Of a stretch of 64,000 bases of DNA, positions 1-11,874 are shown in pieces. A program made the position numbers and the translations under genes. The notes below the pieces were generated by a model that saw nothing but the letters and a program-made list of their open reading frames with translations, ran no database searches and was not told the origin of the DNA. The stretch's first letter is position 1. Every line of letters begins with the position of its first letter. The stretch comes from Coptis chinensis (lineage: Eukaryota > Streptophyta > Magnoliopsida > Ranunculales > Ranunculaceae): positions 55,511,501 through 55,575,500 of the forward strand of contig CM027377.1 in the NCBI GenBank assembly GCA_015680905.1, written 5' to 3'.

Positions 1-887
1 GGGTTTGTGGTATTTGGCTCTACACAATCTTAAATAACCCTAAGACCTCCTAACCTCCACAGGAGCGTTAGATCAATGAACGAATAAGAAGAAACTCAAT
101 GAGGGATTTAAACTAAAACATGATAGAAGAAAAACTAAACTAAAACATACGAAAAAAGCTTCATCTCCCCTACCAAGAGAAGGGAGATTAGCCCCTCATA
201 CTATGCTATGAACACAATATAAAAAGGAATAATCTTTATAGCTATTAATGGTGAAAAGGTCTGAACTTTCTTCTCTCTTAATTCTAGATCTAAGATGCAA
301 ACAATCAATTTCCTAGATGATGTAAACTGAGGTTTTTGTGCCTTATATATTGGCTTACATGCTCGTCTGGATAGAGATCCGAATCCTATGTTTATTTAGT
401 GTCAAACTCTCTATAATCTTTCTAGAAGCAATCCTGGAAAAGTTAAATTCGGTTGGACCAAAGTTGGACGTGGCCCACGTTTTCCCTGCCGGCTATTTCC
501 CATGTTGCAGTTTCTGACAGCTTTCAGTTTCCTAATTCTTGTGAAACTCTGACTTCTTTTCCATGTTGATCTCATCTTCCTTTGAAGTCGAAATTAAGGC
601 TTTGAGATCAGATTGAAGACTCTTCTAACTCAATTATTATCCTCTTTTAGAGTCCCATTAGGCTTGGCACTTATGGAGACAAATATGACATTTTGCCCTA
701 GGCCTTTAGATGTAATTTCCCAGTGACTCCTTTTTGACTTGTTTGACTTCTTTTCCCTCCATATTTCATATTTAGGTTCTTTGACCTACAAAAACTCAAA
801 TTGCATCATATTAGAATATTTAAATATAAAATTGAGACTAACATACACATTATTGGGGTTATAAATCATTACTTTTGAGCACTTATC
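1..887 (-). repeat. Minus-strand LTR (solo or 5' LTR cut by the window edge)
   Basis: Read on the minus strand from 887, this begins TGATAAGTGCTCAAAA, the same first 16 bases as the Z-type LTR at 4737. An LTR of the Athila-like TGATAAG class is therefore inferred. A minus-strand TATA box lies near 343-351. The bases at 888-900 are not a polypurine tract, so 887 is the outer edge and the element (or solo LTR) extends leftward out of the window. No protein is visible. The left boundary and the TSD cannot be seen. Confidence 0.55.
343..351 (-). promoter_or_regulatory. TATA box of the 1-887 LTR
   Basis: Minus-strand TATATAAGG lies about 540 bases inside the LTR start at 887, a usual place for the U3/R boundary. 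Transcription would run leftward out of the window. Confidence 0.4.
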
Positions 888-915
888 ACCTGCCAACCTG
901 GAGAATGCTATTACT

Positions 916-1368
916 TTGCTATCACAAAAAAATCAGAAGTTTGAAAGTGTTCTAGAGCTTCTTGCACAGTCTCAGCTCAATCTGCAGCAATCTCAGGCAA
1001 GTCAATGTTCTAGAATTGAGCCTCTAGAGGCTAAGGTCGACCAACTCACTATTGCCTTGTCTGTAAAGACACAAGCCATTAAACCTAGGTTATTGGAACC
1101 AATATTGAAGAGTGAAGATGTATGCCACATTGGGACAACTTCTAGTACTAATCAACTCCATGATCATGTCAACTCAGTTACTACTCTCAGATCCGGATTG
1201 AAGATAGACAACAAAGTTGACTTACTTTCTCATGATGACATTGCTACAGAGCAATCAATCAAGATTTCAAATAAATTTCAAAAGGAAGTAGGGGAAATCT
1301 TTTCCAGTCTTAATTGTCAAGATGAAAAAGACAAGATATGCAGAATGCCAAAGAGAAAGAAGAGCTGA
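916..1368 (+). pseudogene. gag C-terminal fragment (element Z)
   Basis: This encodes a Gln-rich helical stretch (residues ~1-55) followed by the motif VTTLRSGLKIDNKV. That motif is typical of Athila-group Gag just before the protease region, where ITTLRSGK..DN is usual. The capsid core is missing because the element is cut at 888. The frame ends at 1366-1368, and the protein continues in another frame from about 1338, so there is a frameshift near 1340-1365. The product would have been a structural Gag segment. Confidence 0.6.
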
Positions 1369-2036
1369 CACATGCTGATGTGTTTGTACCAAAGTCACCT
1401 TTTCCTACGTTTTATGCTCAAAGCAAAAAGGACAAGCAATTTTTAGAGATGAAGGAGGCATTTGAGAAAGATAACATCAATATCCCCTTTCTCAAAGCGA
1501 TCAAGCAGTTGCCATCATATGCCAAATTCTTGAAGGATGCATGCAACATAAAGAGAAGTACCAATGTTCCAAAGCGAGCGTTTCTAGCTGGACAAACAAC
1601 ATCTATTATCCATCAGCAAGCTCCAGTCAAGCACAAAGATCTAGGAAGTCCTACAATATCATACAAGATAGGAGAAAAATTCATGGGTAATGCTCTTTTA
1701 GACCTAGGTGCTAGTGTTAATCTCTTGCCATATCATGTGTACCAAGAGTTGGGCCTGGAGAACCTGAAGCCTACAAAAGTCAAATTGAAGTTAGCTGACC
1801 GTTCTACCAAGATTCCCAGAGGCATAGTTGAGGATGTTCTTGTTCAAGTAGCCGACTTCTACTATCCAGTGAATTTCATTGTGATAGACACCTAGGACGC
1901 CTTTGATAAAATTCTAATTATTCTAGGCCGACCTTTCCTCGCTACCGCAAAGGCTTTGATAAATTGTTACAACGGTGAAATGAAGATCAACTTTGGTAAG
2001 GACATCCATGGACATAAATATCTTTCACTTGTTGCA
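1338..2036 (+). pseudogene. Athila-type retropepsin (protease) region
   Basis: The Gag-protease linker comes first, containing INIPFLKAIKQLPSYAKFLK, typical of Athila polyproteins. The aspartic protease follows, with active-site motif LLDLGASVNLLP (about residues 120-131); Asp-Leu-Gly instead of Asp-Thr-Gly is common in this lineage. A TAG near 1893 interrupts the frame, after which the flap/C-terminal motif ILGRPFLATA is still readable to ~1980, and TAA ends it near 2036. In an intact element this enzyme cleaves Gag-Pol. The DLG motif is preserved, but the stop makes this copy inactive. Confidence 0.75.
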
Positions 2037-2040
2037 TAAG

Positions 2041-2790
2041 GATTGTGATGATGCTGAAGGTGGAGAGGTGTACTTCCTTGATAGCATGATACAAGAATCC
2101 TTCCCATTCGAAGATACAATTGAGAGTGCTTAATCTACAGAAAACTGTGATGAACCTAAGAACCCCACCACAGAGGCGTTGGTAGCCTTGTTCTTGGAAT
2201 CTCTCTAGAAAATTCAAGATTTAAGTGAGCATAATGGAAAATTGGCAGAGAGAGTATCATACCTTGAGAAGATGAACTCTACATTTCAGGATGAACAACA
2301 GACTTCTGCCCAAAAAAAATCAGTTATTACAGAATCAGCTTAAAGAAGTTTTGGAAAAACAACATAATCTAGAAACTGAAATGAGTCTTCTGAAGCAGAA
2401 AGTGGACCATATTGATAAGAAGCATTGCACTGTTGAAGCCTCTTCTACACCATCATTGTCTGAACGAGAGAAGTATGTAAACCAGTCTACCGCCCACCCT
2501 GAGTGCAGTCAACCAGACATCCATTATCATTGTTGGGGTGGTAAAGGGCACATCAGATACTATTGTCCTGTTAGAAAGAAAGATTTTCGTCAATCTTCTA
2601 CAAAAGGAACCACAAGACCTATCACACAATCATCAGACCTGAAATAGTTCAAGGTAGAGAAGCAACTTCACCAACAATCTTTCCAGCATATCTAGGAGTA
2701 TTTTTGACAAACCACAAGGTGAGACCTCCTCGTCCTCCAAACATTCGTCAGATTTGGGTAAGAAAATCTGATCTCCTCACTCCAAATTGA
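2041..2790 (+). pseudogene. Coiled-coil and CCHC-like ORF downstream of the protease (element Z)
   Basis: Acidic and Leu/Lys/Gln-rich heptad-like sequence (about 2080-2410) is followed in the frame of 2291-2647 by the zinc-knuckle-like HYHCWGGKGHIRYYCP. This has the spacing x-x2-C-x4-H-x4-C, with the first ligand changed from Cys to His. A motif near 2730, NIRQIWVRKSDL, resembles the post-knuckle IWVxK motif of some plant retrotransposon Gag proteins. Frameshifts lie near 2290 and 2650. The position where reverse transcriptase would be expected is occupied by this second nucleic-acid-binding module. Function beyond RNA binding is not inferable. Confidence 0.5.
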
Positions 2791-4699
2791 TAATGCATGA
2801 TATATAGTCTTAGGGATCTGACTTAAAAAGACCTAACAAAAAAAAAACAAATCTTGGTAAAAGGAAATGTTCTTATTTTTGGGATTAATTTTGATATTCA
2901 GCATCAATAGTAACATCTTCCCTTTTTCTCATTCATTTCATTTATTTAATTTCTATACATTAAGGACAATTCATATGTTAAGTTGGGGGAGGGTGTACTT
3001 GAGAAATGAATTTCAAAAATTAGTTTTCAAAAACAAAAATATTTTTGTTTCTATATCAGTAGCATGAGAAAAATAAATTTTAATGATGAGTTTGGGATAT
3101 ATTCTATACTGCTTAGTGTTGAGTTTGATAGATAGTTGATATTATTGATTTCATTACCACTTAGACTATTTATTATGCTCGAACATAGTTCTTGTTGATA
3201 GAATTCTTTATTAAGGCACCACCACCATAATACTTGGTCAGTTTTGTGTACTTTTGCTAGAAGAGAGATTTAAACCCCTAGTAAACTGGAAGTAGAATTT
3301 TTAGACTTAGCCTGTGAGACTTGAGCTTTATACCCATTCTTTGGAGAGTTCTTACGAAAAATCGGAGTCTTAGTGACTCAACATCTTTCAGTTCTTTATG
3401 TCGTTGTAATATAGTCTTATTATTTGTTGATTTGGTTAATCACGAAGTGACATCAACTGGGGAGATAGCCATTAGGTCTTGTAGTATATTCGAAACAGAG
3501 TATCATACTGATTAGTCAAGTAGTGAACCCATTTAGCCTTTATCCCACCTAGTAGGACCATCATGTTAAACCCTTTTTAGCCTTACAATAAGCCATTTTC
3601 TTTCATAAAACTCTTTACCCTTTACCCAACTCCAGACAAGGAGTATAGCCAAAATATTTATCAGCCATACCCATATGTTTCTGAGAATACGAGGGGCACA
3701 AAGAGGAAGAAATAGCACAAAAGGAAGATTACAAGGAAATACAAGAGAGATACAATGAAGACCATCATTTTGTTCTAAGTGAAAGAAGCTAGTGGAAAAC
3801 AAGCATATCTAGTACTAATCAAGGATATACCACTGACTAAAAAAAAAAAAAAAGTTAAACAGAATGGATAGAAAAGCTAAGACAAAGGAATACTTTTCTC
3901 TGCAATACAGAATTTGAAGAAATCTTCCAAATAATGAAGCAAAGCTCTTAGTGTTTTTCAGAAACAAGCTTAGAATCCTTTTTACCTTTCCTTCATAAAC
4001 CAATACCCAAGCTAAGTTACAACCCATAACTTATCACTACAGTATGGTACAAAGTCTAGAATAGGTGAGAGGATGCTAAAGTGAAGGACCCGACACTTCA
4101 TATGTGATTGACATTCTTTCCAGGAGACTACTTTTATTCAGAAGTCTGTTTTTCAAGGTAGTATGTGGGATGTTCATATGCATTATTCTTTTCCCCACAT
4201 ACATGAGGTAAAATAGTAGACCATCTTCTGAGAGATTCTTTTCTGAGAGTATGACCGGTGAGGATTGAAAGTTGAGATTATCTACCTATGGTAAACTAGG
4301 GATTTCATTTCTTGGATATAAGAGTATAGGAGATTGACTAAGTACACACATAAGCCTTGATTGAGAATTTTGTCAATTTTTACTATCTCCCATCATAATC
4401 TATGAGTCTTTGCAGCAATGTAGTTAGCAATGGAAACTGTCTATTGGAGTAAGCACTAAGTCGGTAAGGAATTTCTCTCTCTAAAAAATACTATCATTCT
4501 TGAACATGCTATTGATTAATTTTGTGGGTATATCACCTGAAAACCCTCACGAGACTATAACTCGCCCTTTTTGGGGAACTTAAAGGTTTAAAGCCTTGTT
4601 GCATATGGTAAATGCAATCGCGATGCCTGCGAAAGTGAGTTAGGATTTTATTTTTGTTATTAGAATGTGATTTTGATCACTTATTTATTTTTTATCTTA
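2791..4699 (+). other. Noncoding 3' region of element Z
   Basis: AT-rich, with stops in all frames apart from chance ORFs under 80 codons. A purine-rich PPT-like tract (GTTGGGGGAGGG) lies near 2980-2993, followed by unrecognised sequence. The segment near 4540-4660 (CTCACGAGACTATAACTCG...GGTTTAAAGCCTTG) has clear relatives in A1 (near 17730-17790), A2 (22190-22270) and C (61780-61850). It belongs to a conserved 3' untranslated block of this element superfamily. Confidence 0.5.
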
Positions 4700-4736
4700 T
4701 TTGCTAAGAGACTAGCAAAATGCTAGTTGGGAGTTA
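4700..4736 (+). other. Hairpin plus degenerate PPT before the Z 3' LTR
   Basis: TTTGCTA and TAGCAAA form a perfect 7-bp stem around AGAGAC (4700-4719). The degenerate PPT CTAGTTGGGAGTTA follows, and then the LTR begins at 4737. The hairpin occupies the same position as those of A1, A2 and C but with different paired bases. Confidence 0.6.
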
Positions 4737-5345
4737 TGATAAGTGCTCAAAAAGTGCTATTTAACCCTCGATTATGCCTCTTGTTTAGCCATCTTAGTGG
4801 ACTAATAGTGTTTGTAAGCTATGTTTTATGATTCTACAAGTCAAAGAGAGAGCTTTGTGGAATATTAGAGAAAATGGGGTAAAACGGAGTAATTCGGAGC
4901 ATTAAGGATCACATGGGAAGCCCGTGGACAATCATGTAGAAGGCCAAGGAATTAGAGCTATTAAAGATGCGACTTGGACCTATTTTAAAGCCTATTTGGA
5001 AGCCCAAGGACAAAGGATTCGTTGCTTGGACCAAATCCTGCAAAAGAGGATAGAAGGATAGAGTAGAAGAGACAAAATCAGCTAACACGTCTGGGACTCA
5101 TGGATCGAGCGTCCAGACGCGCATTGTCTGAGATGCATGAATAGTGCGTCCAGACGCATGAATCGACACTATAGCCAATTCCTTCTATTGGAGACGAAGT
5201 TGGACTCTGAAAGAAGTCTATTTGTATTAGGAAACAAATGACAGTTTGGAATGCTTCTAGAGCTCATTGTAACCTCTATAAATAAAGGACCTAAGTGCCT
5301 CATGTAATTTACCAATTTACTTATACTCTTGTCTCCAGAACTTGA
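4737..5345 (+). repeat. Z-type 3' LTR (right part missing)
   Basis: It starts TGATAAGTGCTC directly after the PPT. From about 4953 it is closely similar to 63400-63845, including the stretch AAAGATGCGACTTGGACCTA, a cluster of GCGTCCAGACGC-like words (5100-5170) and the TATA box. Similarity ends at about 5345. The true LTR end is not seen here. Confidence 0.65.
5277..5284 (+). promoter_or_regulatory. TATA box in the Z LTR
   Basis: TATAAATA is preceded by ACCTC and followed by AAGGACC. The same box is conserved at 63778-63785 in the second copy. It probably sets the start of the retroelement transcript about 30 bases downstream. Confidence 0.5.
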
Positions 5346-6661
5346 TTTTCTAGAGACAAGATTTTCTTGGTTCCTTTTGGATTTTAGAAACCGTAATATT
5401 GTCCTATCCTGTTTCAATCTGTTGTGTGCGCTATTCAGTGCAATACATTTTTGGAGTAAGATTTTGAACCAAGGGTATTTTTACGAGTTCATGGGCCTTC
5501 CTAATGGATTAATGACCAACTTTTGTGAAGAAGGGTTTGCTTAATTTTGACCTGGTCAAAAGGAATTTGCAATGTTAAGAAAATGGTCAAAATAGACCTT
5601 TTTGTGGATTTTGGACCCGTGCTCGTGGGCTGTGGATCCAGCTCGTGTTGAACCTCTTTATTAGGATTTCTAGACTATTCTCAATCCTCCAAAACCCTAG
5701 ATAACCTTCCTTAATTGTTTGATTTGATTCTTAAAACCAAAATATTCTAGAGAATATGTCATTTTGGAGCCATGTTTGGAAACCATAGATTGTGGGCATA
5801 TTTAGGACATCTAGGGTTTGATTTTTTTCCCTAATCCATCTAAAATATCTAAAAATCAAGGGCCAAGATTGTACCCCTTATCCCACCTTTTGAATCAATG
5901 GTCAGATTTAAGAGGTGCATCCAAAAAGATAACAAGCCATTGGATTTTTCTTAATCAATACTCAGCCATTAGATCAAAATCATTACTATATTGGAATCCA
6001 TGCCTAAACACTATAAATAGGGGTCTCATTCACCCACAAAAAAAACTTCTTTAGCTAGTTATTCAGAGCTAATAATCTTCAGCTAGTCTTCTTTTCTTCA
6101 GTGTTCTTTATTTTAGCCATCTTTTCTCCTAGTTCAATCCTGAGTAGAAGCTCCATTTCACCAAAAGTTGTTTCTTCTCCCAAATCACCTATTTTAATCA
6201 TCAAAGTTGTCAATTCATGATAAAGTTCATCATCATCATTCATCAACAATCAATCAATCAATCTAAAATCAAGTATGAGGCAACATTCCAAACAAGGTGA
6301 CATCTTTCTTTTTTCTTCATTTAGCATTGAATATTAGGATTATTTTTCAATCTTATTATAACATATAGTTATTAGCTTTTAAATAATTTAGCGAAGATCA
6401 TCCAACATGGTAATAAAATTTCAAGATTTCTTCATTCACCTATCTCAAAACATTACACCTCAATAGAAGTAAGGCTAGTTTTACTAGGCGAGTGTGGGTG
6501 CCTAACACCTTCGCACATCGTACCTTGACTCCCGAACCCAATAACCATCTAGTTCGAGGGACTAGTCCATCACAAAGGTTTTACTTAACTTTTCCTTACT
6601 AAAGTTAGTGGCGACTCTAAAATCAATTGCATAGACCTAGGTAGCCATTTTTGTGCATACA
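5346..6661 (+). repeat. 5' LTR of the Ogre-like element
   Basis: This noncoding block ends GTGCATACA at 6661, just upstream of the PBS. It contains a TATA box at 6012-6019 and a near-copy of the PBS core (GTGGCGACTCTAAAATC) at ~6608, inside the LTR end. The start could be the TG at 5344-5346 or a later TG up to about 5550; no second copy is available to fix it. Confidence 0.5.
6012..6019 (+). promoter_or_regulatory. TATA box in the Ogre-like LTR
   Basis: ACTATAAATAGGGG lies ~650 bases before the LTR end and is followed by a pyrimidine-rich stretch, consistent with a Pol II start near 6045. Confidence 0.5.
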
Positions 6662-6668
6662 TATTTTT

Positions 6669-6686
6669 TGGCGACTCTGCTGGGGA
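6669..6686 (+). other. Primer binding site, tRNA-Arg type
   Basis: TGGCGACTCTGCTGGGGA matches the PBS form known from Ogre/Tat elements, complementary to the 3' end of tRNA-Arg. It lies 7 bases after the LTR end, also usual for that group. Confidence 0.8.
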
Positions 6687-6793
6687 TATCCCTAAAAAGT
6701 CAGACTTACATTTTCTTTTGAGGTGTTTTAGTTATTAAGATAGGAAAGAAGAAGGCTTATCCAAAAGCTAGTTGGAACAAAAGGCTAGGGTTA

Positions 6794-8815
6794 ATGTTAT
6801 CTCGTACAACCATTAACTCGCTCATTCGAATGGAGAATCTACCAGCTAGTTCTTCTCAAGGATCTATGCCGCTAAGATCTTTGCCAATGGTTAGTTCCCC
6901 TCTTATCTTTCAAGATGAACAATCACTGTCTAGCAATGGACAATCTCCCCATGGAAGTAGTCAAAATACAATATCACTTCCATCCGGATTGGAGGAACTA
7001 ATGAGATAACCAATGGAGAGAATGCTTCAAGAAATGCTGCCAAATACATGAACTAGGGGCAAGGACAACTGTCTCAAACGCCATCCACTCCACTACCACC
7101 ATGGTTTGATCTTAACCTACCCGTTCTACAAACCTAACTACCTACTAGGATGTCATACATCAATCCACCCAACTACAACTACCTATACAAACTCAGACTC
7201 CAAGCCAACCCATCTCTTATATTAACCCTACCTACATGGCTTAACCTACCGTTCACCATTCATACTATAACCCAAACCAATATACATCCACACCCATGTT
7301 CACCCCAAATCTATCCCAACCCATGAGCTCCACATCATTCATGTTCCCTCCTCCATACATCACACAGACACCACAACCTACCACCTACATGAACACCCAA
7401 AATCAAATTAATATAGGCCAAGATCAATACCAAGGCCCAGTAGCAGACAGATTGAAGAAGCTTGAGGAGGCATTAACTAAGATTAAAGCAGAAGAGTTCG
7501 ATTTGATAGTCTTTGTCCATATCCACAAATTATGGTTCCACATGGTTTTGAGTTTCCTAAGATGGAGAGATATGAAGGAATTGGGTGTCCTAAAGCCCAC
7601 TTGAAGATGTACGCTAGCTACTTGCAGCCTGTGTGGATCGGGCCAGAACTATTGGTCCAACTATTCCAGAGGAGTTTAAAGGGTGCGGCACTAACTTGGT
7701 GGATGAACACGAAGGCTCAGAAGATGAGGACATGGGCTGAACTTGCAACAACTTTTGTGACCCATTTTTCATACAATACAGACATCCAGATAGGTCGAAG
7801 ACAATTGGAGGCACTCAAGCAAGGTCTAACTGAGACATTAACTGAGTATGTAACCAGGTGGAGGACCAAGGCAGCTCAAATTCTAGACAGGCCATCAGAG
7901 ACAGAACATATTTGAATGGTGGTAAAAAGTTTGAACTACGAATATGTAAATGGATTGGGTCTCAACTATCTTCCATCTTTTCAGGCTTTGGTTTCAGCAG
8001 GGACTCAAATTGAAGATGCTTTAGCTTGTGGAACTATGGCCTCAATTGTATCTTCAGGTTCAAACGATGCTCAAAAGAAGAAGCAACCTTTAGTTACTGT
8101 CAACAAACAGAAGGACACACACACCGTTGCCACACAAGTACAGTCTCAGCCACACATATAGATCCAAGCAGAGGTGACAACTCATCCTTCTTCCAATCAA
8201 GTCATTTTCCCACCAAGACAGCAAGAAAGGGGTTTTCCCAGGCAATAGAGGTAGTTCACAGAATTAGGCTGCCCATTACAAGTTGTTATGAAGGTTTTAA
8301 TCCAACAAAGCCTAATTATGTTGACGCAACTGAGGCCTCCTCCAAATCCACTGCCATTTCGGTACGACGCTTCGAAACGTTATGACTTCCATCAAGATCC
8401 AGGTCACACAATGGAAAGGTGCATGCTCCTTAAGTATCTTATCCAAAACTTAATTGATGAGGGTAAGATAAATGTGTTAAGTCTCAGCACTCCCAATCTA
8501 TCGACAAATACGTTACCAGCTTATAATGGCAGAGTTAATGCTTTAGAAGCTGTCAAGAAAAATCCGGCATCATTCATCGTTCTTATCAGACAGATGTCCA
8601 ATGTTAGCACCACAAGGCCAATCAATCTTCAAGATGCAATTAGAGAATGCATAGAGCTAACAAAGCTTAGAGGTATCCAACAAAATGAGGTGGTGGCACC
8701 ATTTCTACATTCTCCACATATTCAAAAGCCGTTTAAGTTGACTAGAGAGCATTTTAAATCCTTTATGATGCAGAGGCCCATTACAAAATGGGTAGATCCT
8801 TTAAATGCATCCTAA
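6794..8815 (+). pseudogene. Tat/Ogre-type gag
   Basis: A Pro/Thr/Tyr/Gln-rich N-terminal part (6794-7440) is followed by the capsid core: YEGIGCPKAHLKMY (near 7575), SLKGAALTWWMN (near 7675) and EYVTRWRTKAAQ (near 7845), all standard Tat-group Gag motifs. A degenerate zinc-binding motif follows near 8370-8420 (YDFHQDPGHTMERC; the first Cys is Tyr). The frame is broken by a frameshift near 7500, a TGA at 7913-7915, and shifts between 8160 and 8290. An intact product would form the particle core and bind genomic RNA. This copy cannot make full-length Gag. Confidence 0.8.
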
Positions 8816-9351
8816 TCCGCAACATCACAAGTTGGGTCAGAACCTTAAGGACCTTTAATTTGCCATAATCTAACTCAGCAATAGGTAATCCTAAATCGAA
8901 TCACAATCCCCAAATTCCAGTTCATGCCATCCAAAAGTCACAATACAGAGGAGGTTCTAGAGGAGAAGTTAATTGAGCCCGAGAAGAATAAGGATAACTC
9001 AGTTATCTCTCTATATCAGTTGAAGTAGTTAGAACCTAGTTTGACAGAGGAATGTGTTGAAACTCACGGGTTAACAAGAGGAGGAAGGATATACAAGCCA
9101 CCACACTTACAAAAAGATCAAGTTTTGGCCCAACAGCCTGATCTGCCCACTTCTACTAAACCGGATAACCAAGATGGTAATGAAGTAATCCAACAACTGT
9201 AGAAGACCAAGCCCAACATTTCCATATGGGGTTTACTCATGGCATCACCCCAACATAGGCAAGCAGTTCTTCAAGCCTTTAACCAAGCTCATGTTCCAAC
9301 TTCTATCCAACCGAACGATTTGCATCTACACTTCACAAAAAGCTTAAGTTC
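8816..9351 (+). other. Degenerate gag-pol linker of the Ogre-like element
   Basis: Many stops in all frames. Short Lys/Glu-rich pieces are readable (for example near 8950-9110, including LTRGGRIYKPP, typical of Tat Gag-Pol linkers), but there is no continuous ORF. Confidence 0.45.
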
Positions 9352-9830
9352 TTGTGGCAAGGGAAGATTATTTGCATCACTGGTGATTCAGAAGATCTGA
9401 ACTCTTCAGAAGAACATAAGGTAATACCAATGATTGAAGGAAATTCTAATTACAATGATGAACCACTAGGGATTGTGGAGTTTAGAACACCTGACAAGGA
9501 GAAGCTCCCTAACCCATTTTGTAATGGAAATCCTAAGACCACTCAGTTATTCCATGAGCAAAACTATTTGCGAGGACTTGGATTGGAGAAGAACTAAGGC
9601 GGCATCTTAGAACCGCTGCAAATTCCTAGTTAAGATGATCGAAAAGGGTTAGGCTATACTGACAAGATTATGGAAGGACTGTCAGAATTGCTTATCGATT
9701 CTAGTGCCATGGTGAACTGTCTCGGATTGGCTTTACCTGCTTTAGGGGCATAGATTGATGATATTATTGATTCCAACATATTTTGGGGTGAAGACGATGA
9801 CCCAGATCCAAACTAAGAAATTACTACTTC
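9352..9830 (+). pseudogene. Ogre/Tat pol N-terminal region with decayed protease
   Basis: 81 codons are open from 9352, containing LGIVEFRTPDKEKLP and an acidic linker. After the TAA at 9595-9597 the pieces RKGLGYT (near 9645) and ELLIDSSAMVN (near 9690) read like the Tat glycine-patch (GLGY) and the protease active site. The latter has Asp-Ser-Ser where Asp-Ser/Thr-Gly is expected. If that alignment is right, the catalytic Gly is lost. Assignment is by motif resemblance only. Confidence 0.45.
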
Positions 9831-10042
9831 AGAGCTAGATATTAATTCCTATTAAGGATATCACCAGCTTAGGTTGGATCAGGAGGCTAGGCAGTTTAGT
9901 TGGATAAAAGAGGTTGGATCGACATCCTCCTCATCAGGTATAGACTACTCTATCTTTTACTTTGGCTACTTCCCCAGGGTTAGAATCTGACCAAATAGGA
10001 GAGACTATCACACCTTATCACGTCTAGTTGGACCCTTAGATC

Positions 10043-10793
10043 ATGCTTGAGTTGGATTATTTGTTGAATATGGAATCTATTGTTGACCCAGTTCCAGTGG
10101 ATGTTGAGAACATGCCACTTTCTGACTCCCAGATGCAATATGATATTTGGGAAAGGTTTTTAGAGACTTTAGATTCTGATGAGGATCCATTCATTGATGG
10201 AGAATATGATGATTGGGGAACACAAGTAATTATTGATCCAATCCCCTACCATCATATTGCTTCAGTTGAGTCACTCGATAAATCTGATAGGGTTCAAAGA
10301 CTGTGAGACTTTATGTTCTAACTCTTTTTGAAAATAATTATATTTAAAAAAAACACACACACACACAAATATATATATTCCAAAAAATAACAAAAAAATC
10401 AAATATTTCAAAAATCCAAAAAAATCCAGATATTTTAAAAACCCAAAAAGATTAAAAATTTTCAAAAAAAAAATCAAAAAAGTTTTCAAAATCCCACAAA
10501 ATATGATTTACCCACTTGCCTTAGTGCAAGATGATTGAATGACTTGTTCAAGTTATTATGATCCCCTCTCCCCCGACAATGATGAAGAAATAGACAATGA
10601 AGCTGCTGAGTCCGTTCTTTGTCATGAGAAATCTGAGGATAGACAGATGCAAGTCATTATGGAGACAAAGACAATCAACCTTGGCACCATAGATGAACCA
10701 CACTATGTGCAAATTGGTATAACCTTGATCTCCTCTGAGTGTAGAAGCCTAAACGAGTTACTGAATGAATCCATTAGAGTAGGAAGTGTTTAA
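10043..10793 (+). pseudogene. Acidic pol linker before the RT position (Ogre-like)
   Basis: The acidic frame 10043-10306 is followed by an A-rich insert (10340-10500, mostly A with CACACA and TATATA) and a second frame, 10539-10793. The latter contains INLGTIDEPHYVQIGITL, which fits the conserved Tat linker (NLGT..EP..V.IG..L) normally lying just upstream of reverse transcriptase. No RT motif follows, so RT is deleted or decayed. Confidence 0.5.
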
Positions 10794-11869
10794 AGCAACG
10801 ACAACCAAATTTTCGTAAGATGGCATATGATTTCCATTGGTCGAAGATGAAGGAATCACACTGAGAAAAAAAGATTGATGAGGAAGCAAGTTCAGCGGTT
10901 ATGTTTGAGAAGATTTTTCAAATGTATAAGATCACCCAACATCAGCATCATCATTCAACATTATGCATTTACCCTTGTGGAGATGGCAAAGCTCCACAAC
11001 ATCATTTGATCAACTACCTTGTTGAAGAAGGGCAAACTCTAGAATCCATCAATCAATGGCTACTTAGCCAATATTCCAATCAGCTACCCTACCGTGGAGA
11101 GGGCAAACTTTATATTGCATCATTAGCATCCATTTGCATCGATCGAAGACATGAGAGCTATCTATCAAAGAAGTCAACTTACTCAAATTTGACAACATCA
11201 AAGAGTAGAATGCTAAGAGGAATTTATTTATGATCAACATTCCTAATAGTCGAGATATGAAGGAGGACATTGATTTTCTAGTGAAACTTGAAACTATCAC
11301 AAGTAAAGTAGGGCAAGTGGATCCAGAATAGAGTGGAATCAATGAACCAAAAAGTTCAAACCCAACAATGAATGTCCATTCACTATGAAGATTCTACATG
11401 GAAAATCCTACCAATGCCGACCAATTAAAGCGGTACTACTTTTACCCAACTTTGTTTATTTCGAGATGAAGAGTATAATGGAAATCTTAAAGAGACGATG
11501 GAACAGGCCATCTTTGCTCATTTCTTTTAGCCCGATTAGCCCACCTAATGTTATATGTTTCCATTAGAAGCCCATTTGAGCCTTAACCTATTCTTTTGTT
11601 TCCCACAATACAAGCCCATTTCCTTTAGGAAGCACATTAAATCCTTAGCCTACCCATAGATTACCCATACCCACTCTTACAGAACTTGTCATAGTCTAGG
11701 GGAATCATTCCATCCATTTTTTATCACGGACACCCCATGTTATTTATCCCAAGAAAGTGTCCAAAAAATTAAATAAATAAAAATCCTAGTGCAAGGGGGA
11801 AAAAAATTAAAATAAAAAAATCAAAGTCAAAATAAAATAAAAAATCAAAATCAAAATCAAAATAAAAAC
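10794..11869 (+). other. Unrecognised 3' part of the Ogre-like element
   Basis: One 110-codon frame (10901-11233) has no recognised motif. The rest is stop-rich, with A-rich, TCAAAA/TAAAA-like simple sequence from 11760 to 11868 up to the A1 insertion site. No polymerase or integrase motif is visible. Confidence 0.4.
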
Positions 11870-11874
11870 CCTGT
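11870..11874. repeat. TSD of A1, left copy (CCTGT)
   Basis: CCTGT immediately precedes TGATAA at 11875. It is matched by CCTGT at 19388-19392 after the 3' LTR and, unexpectedly, also at 13351-13355 after the 5' LTR. Confidence 0.75.

Larger units (their letters stand above)
888..5345 (+). mobile_element. Element Z: truncated Athila-like Ty3/gypsy element
   Basis: The left end is cut by the LTR at 1-887, so the 5' LTR, PBS and gag N-terminus are missing. What remains in order is: gag C-terminal part, Athila-type protease, a coiled-coil plus zinc-knuckle ORF, about 1.9 kb of noncoding DNA, a hairpin and PPT, and a 3' LTR from 4737. No reverse transcriptase or integrase is visible. The right end (~5345) is where similarity to the second LTR copy at 63400-63845 stops and the Ogre-like LTR seems to begin. 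Confidence 0.65.
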
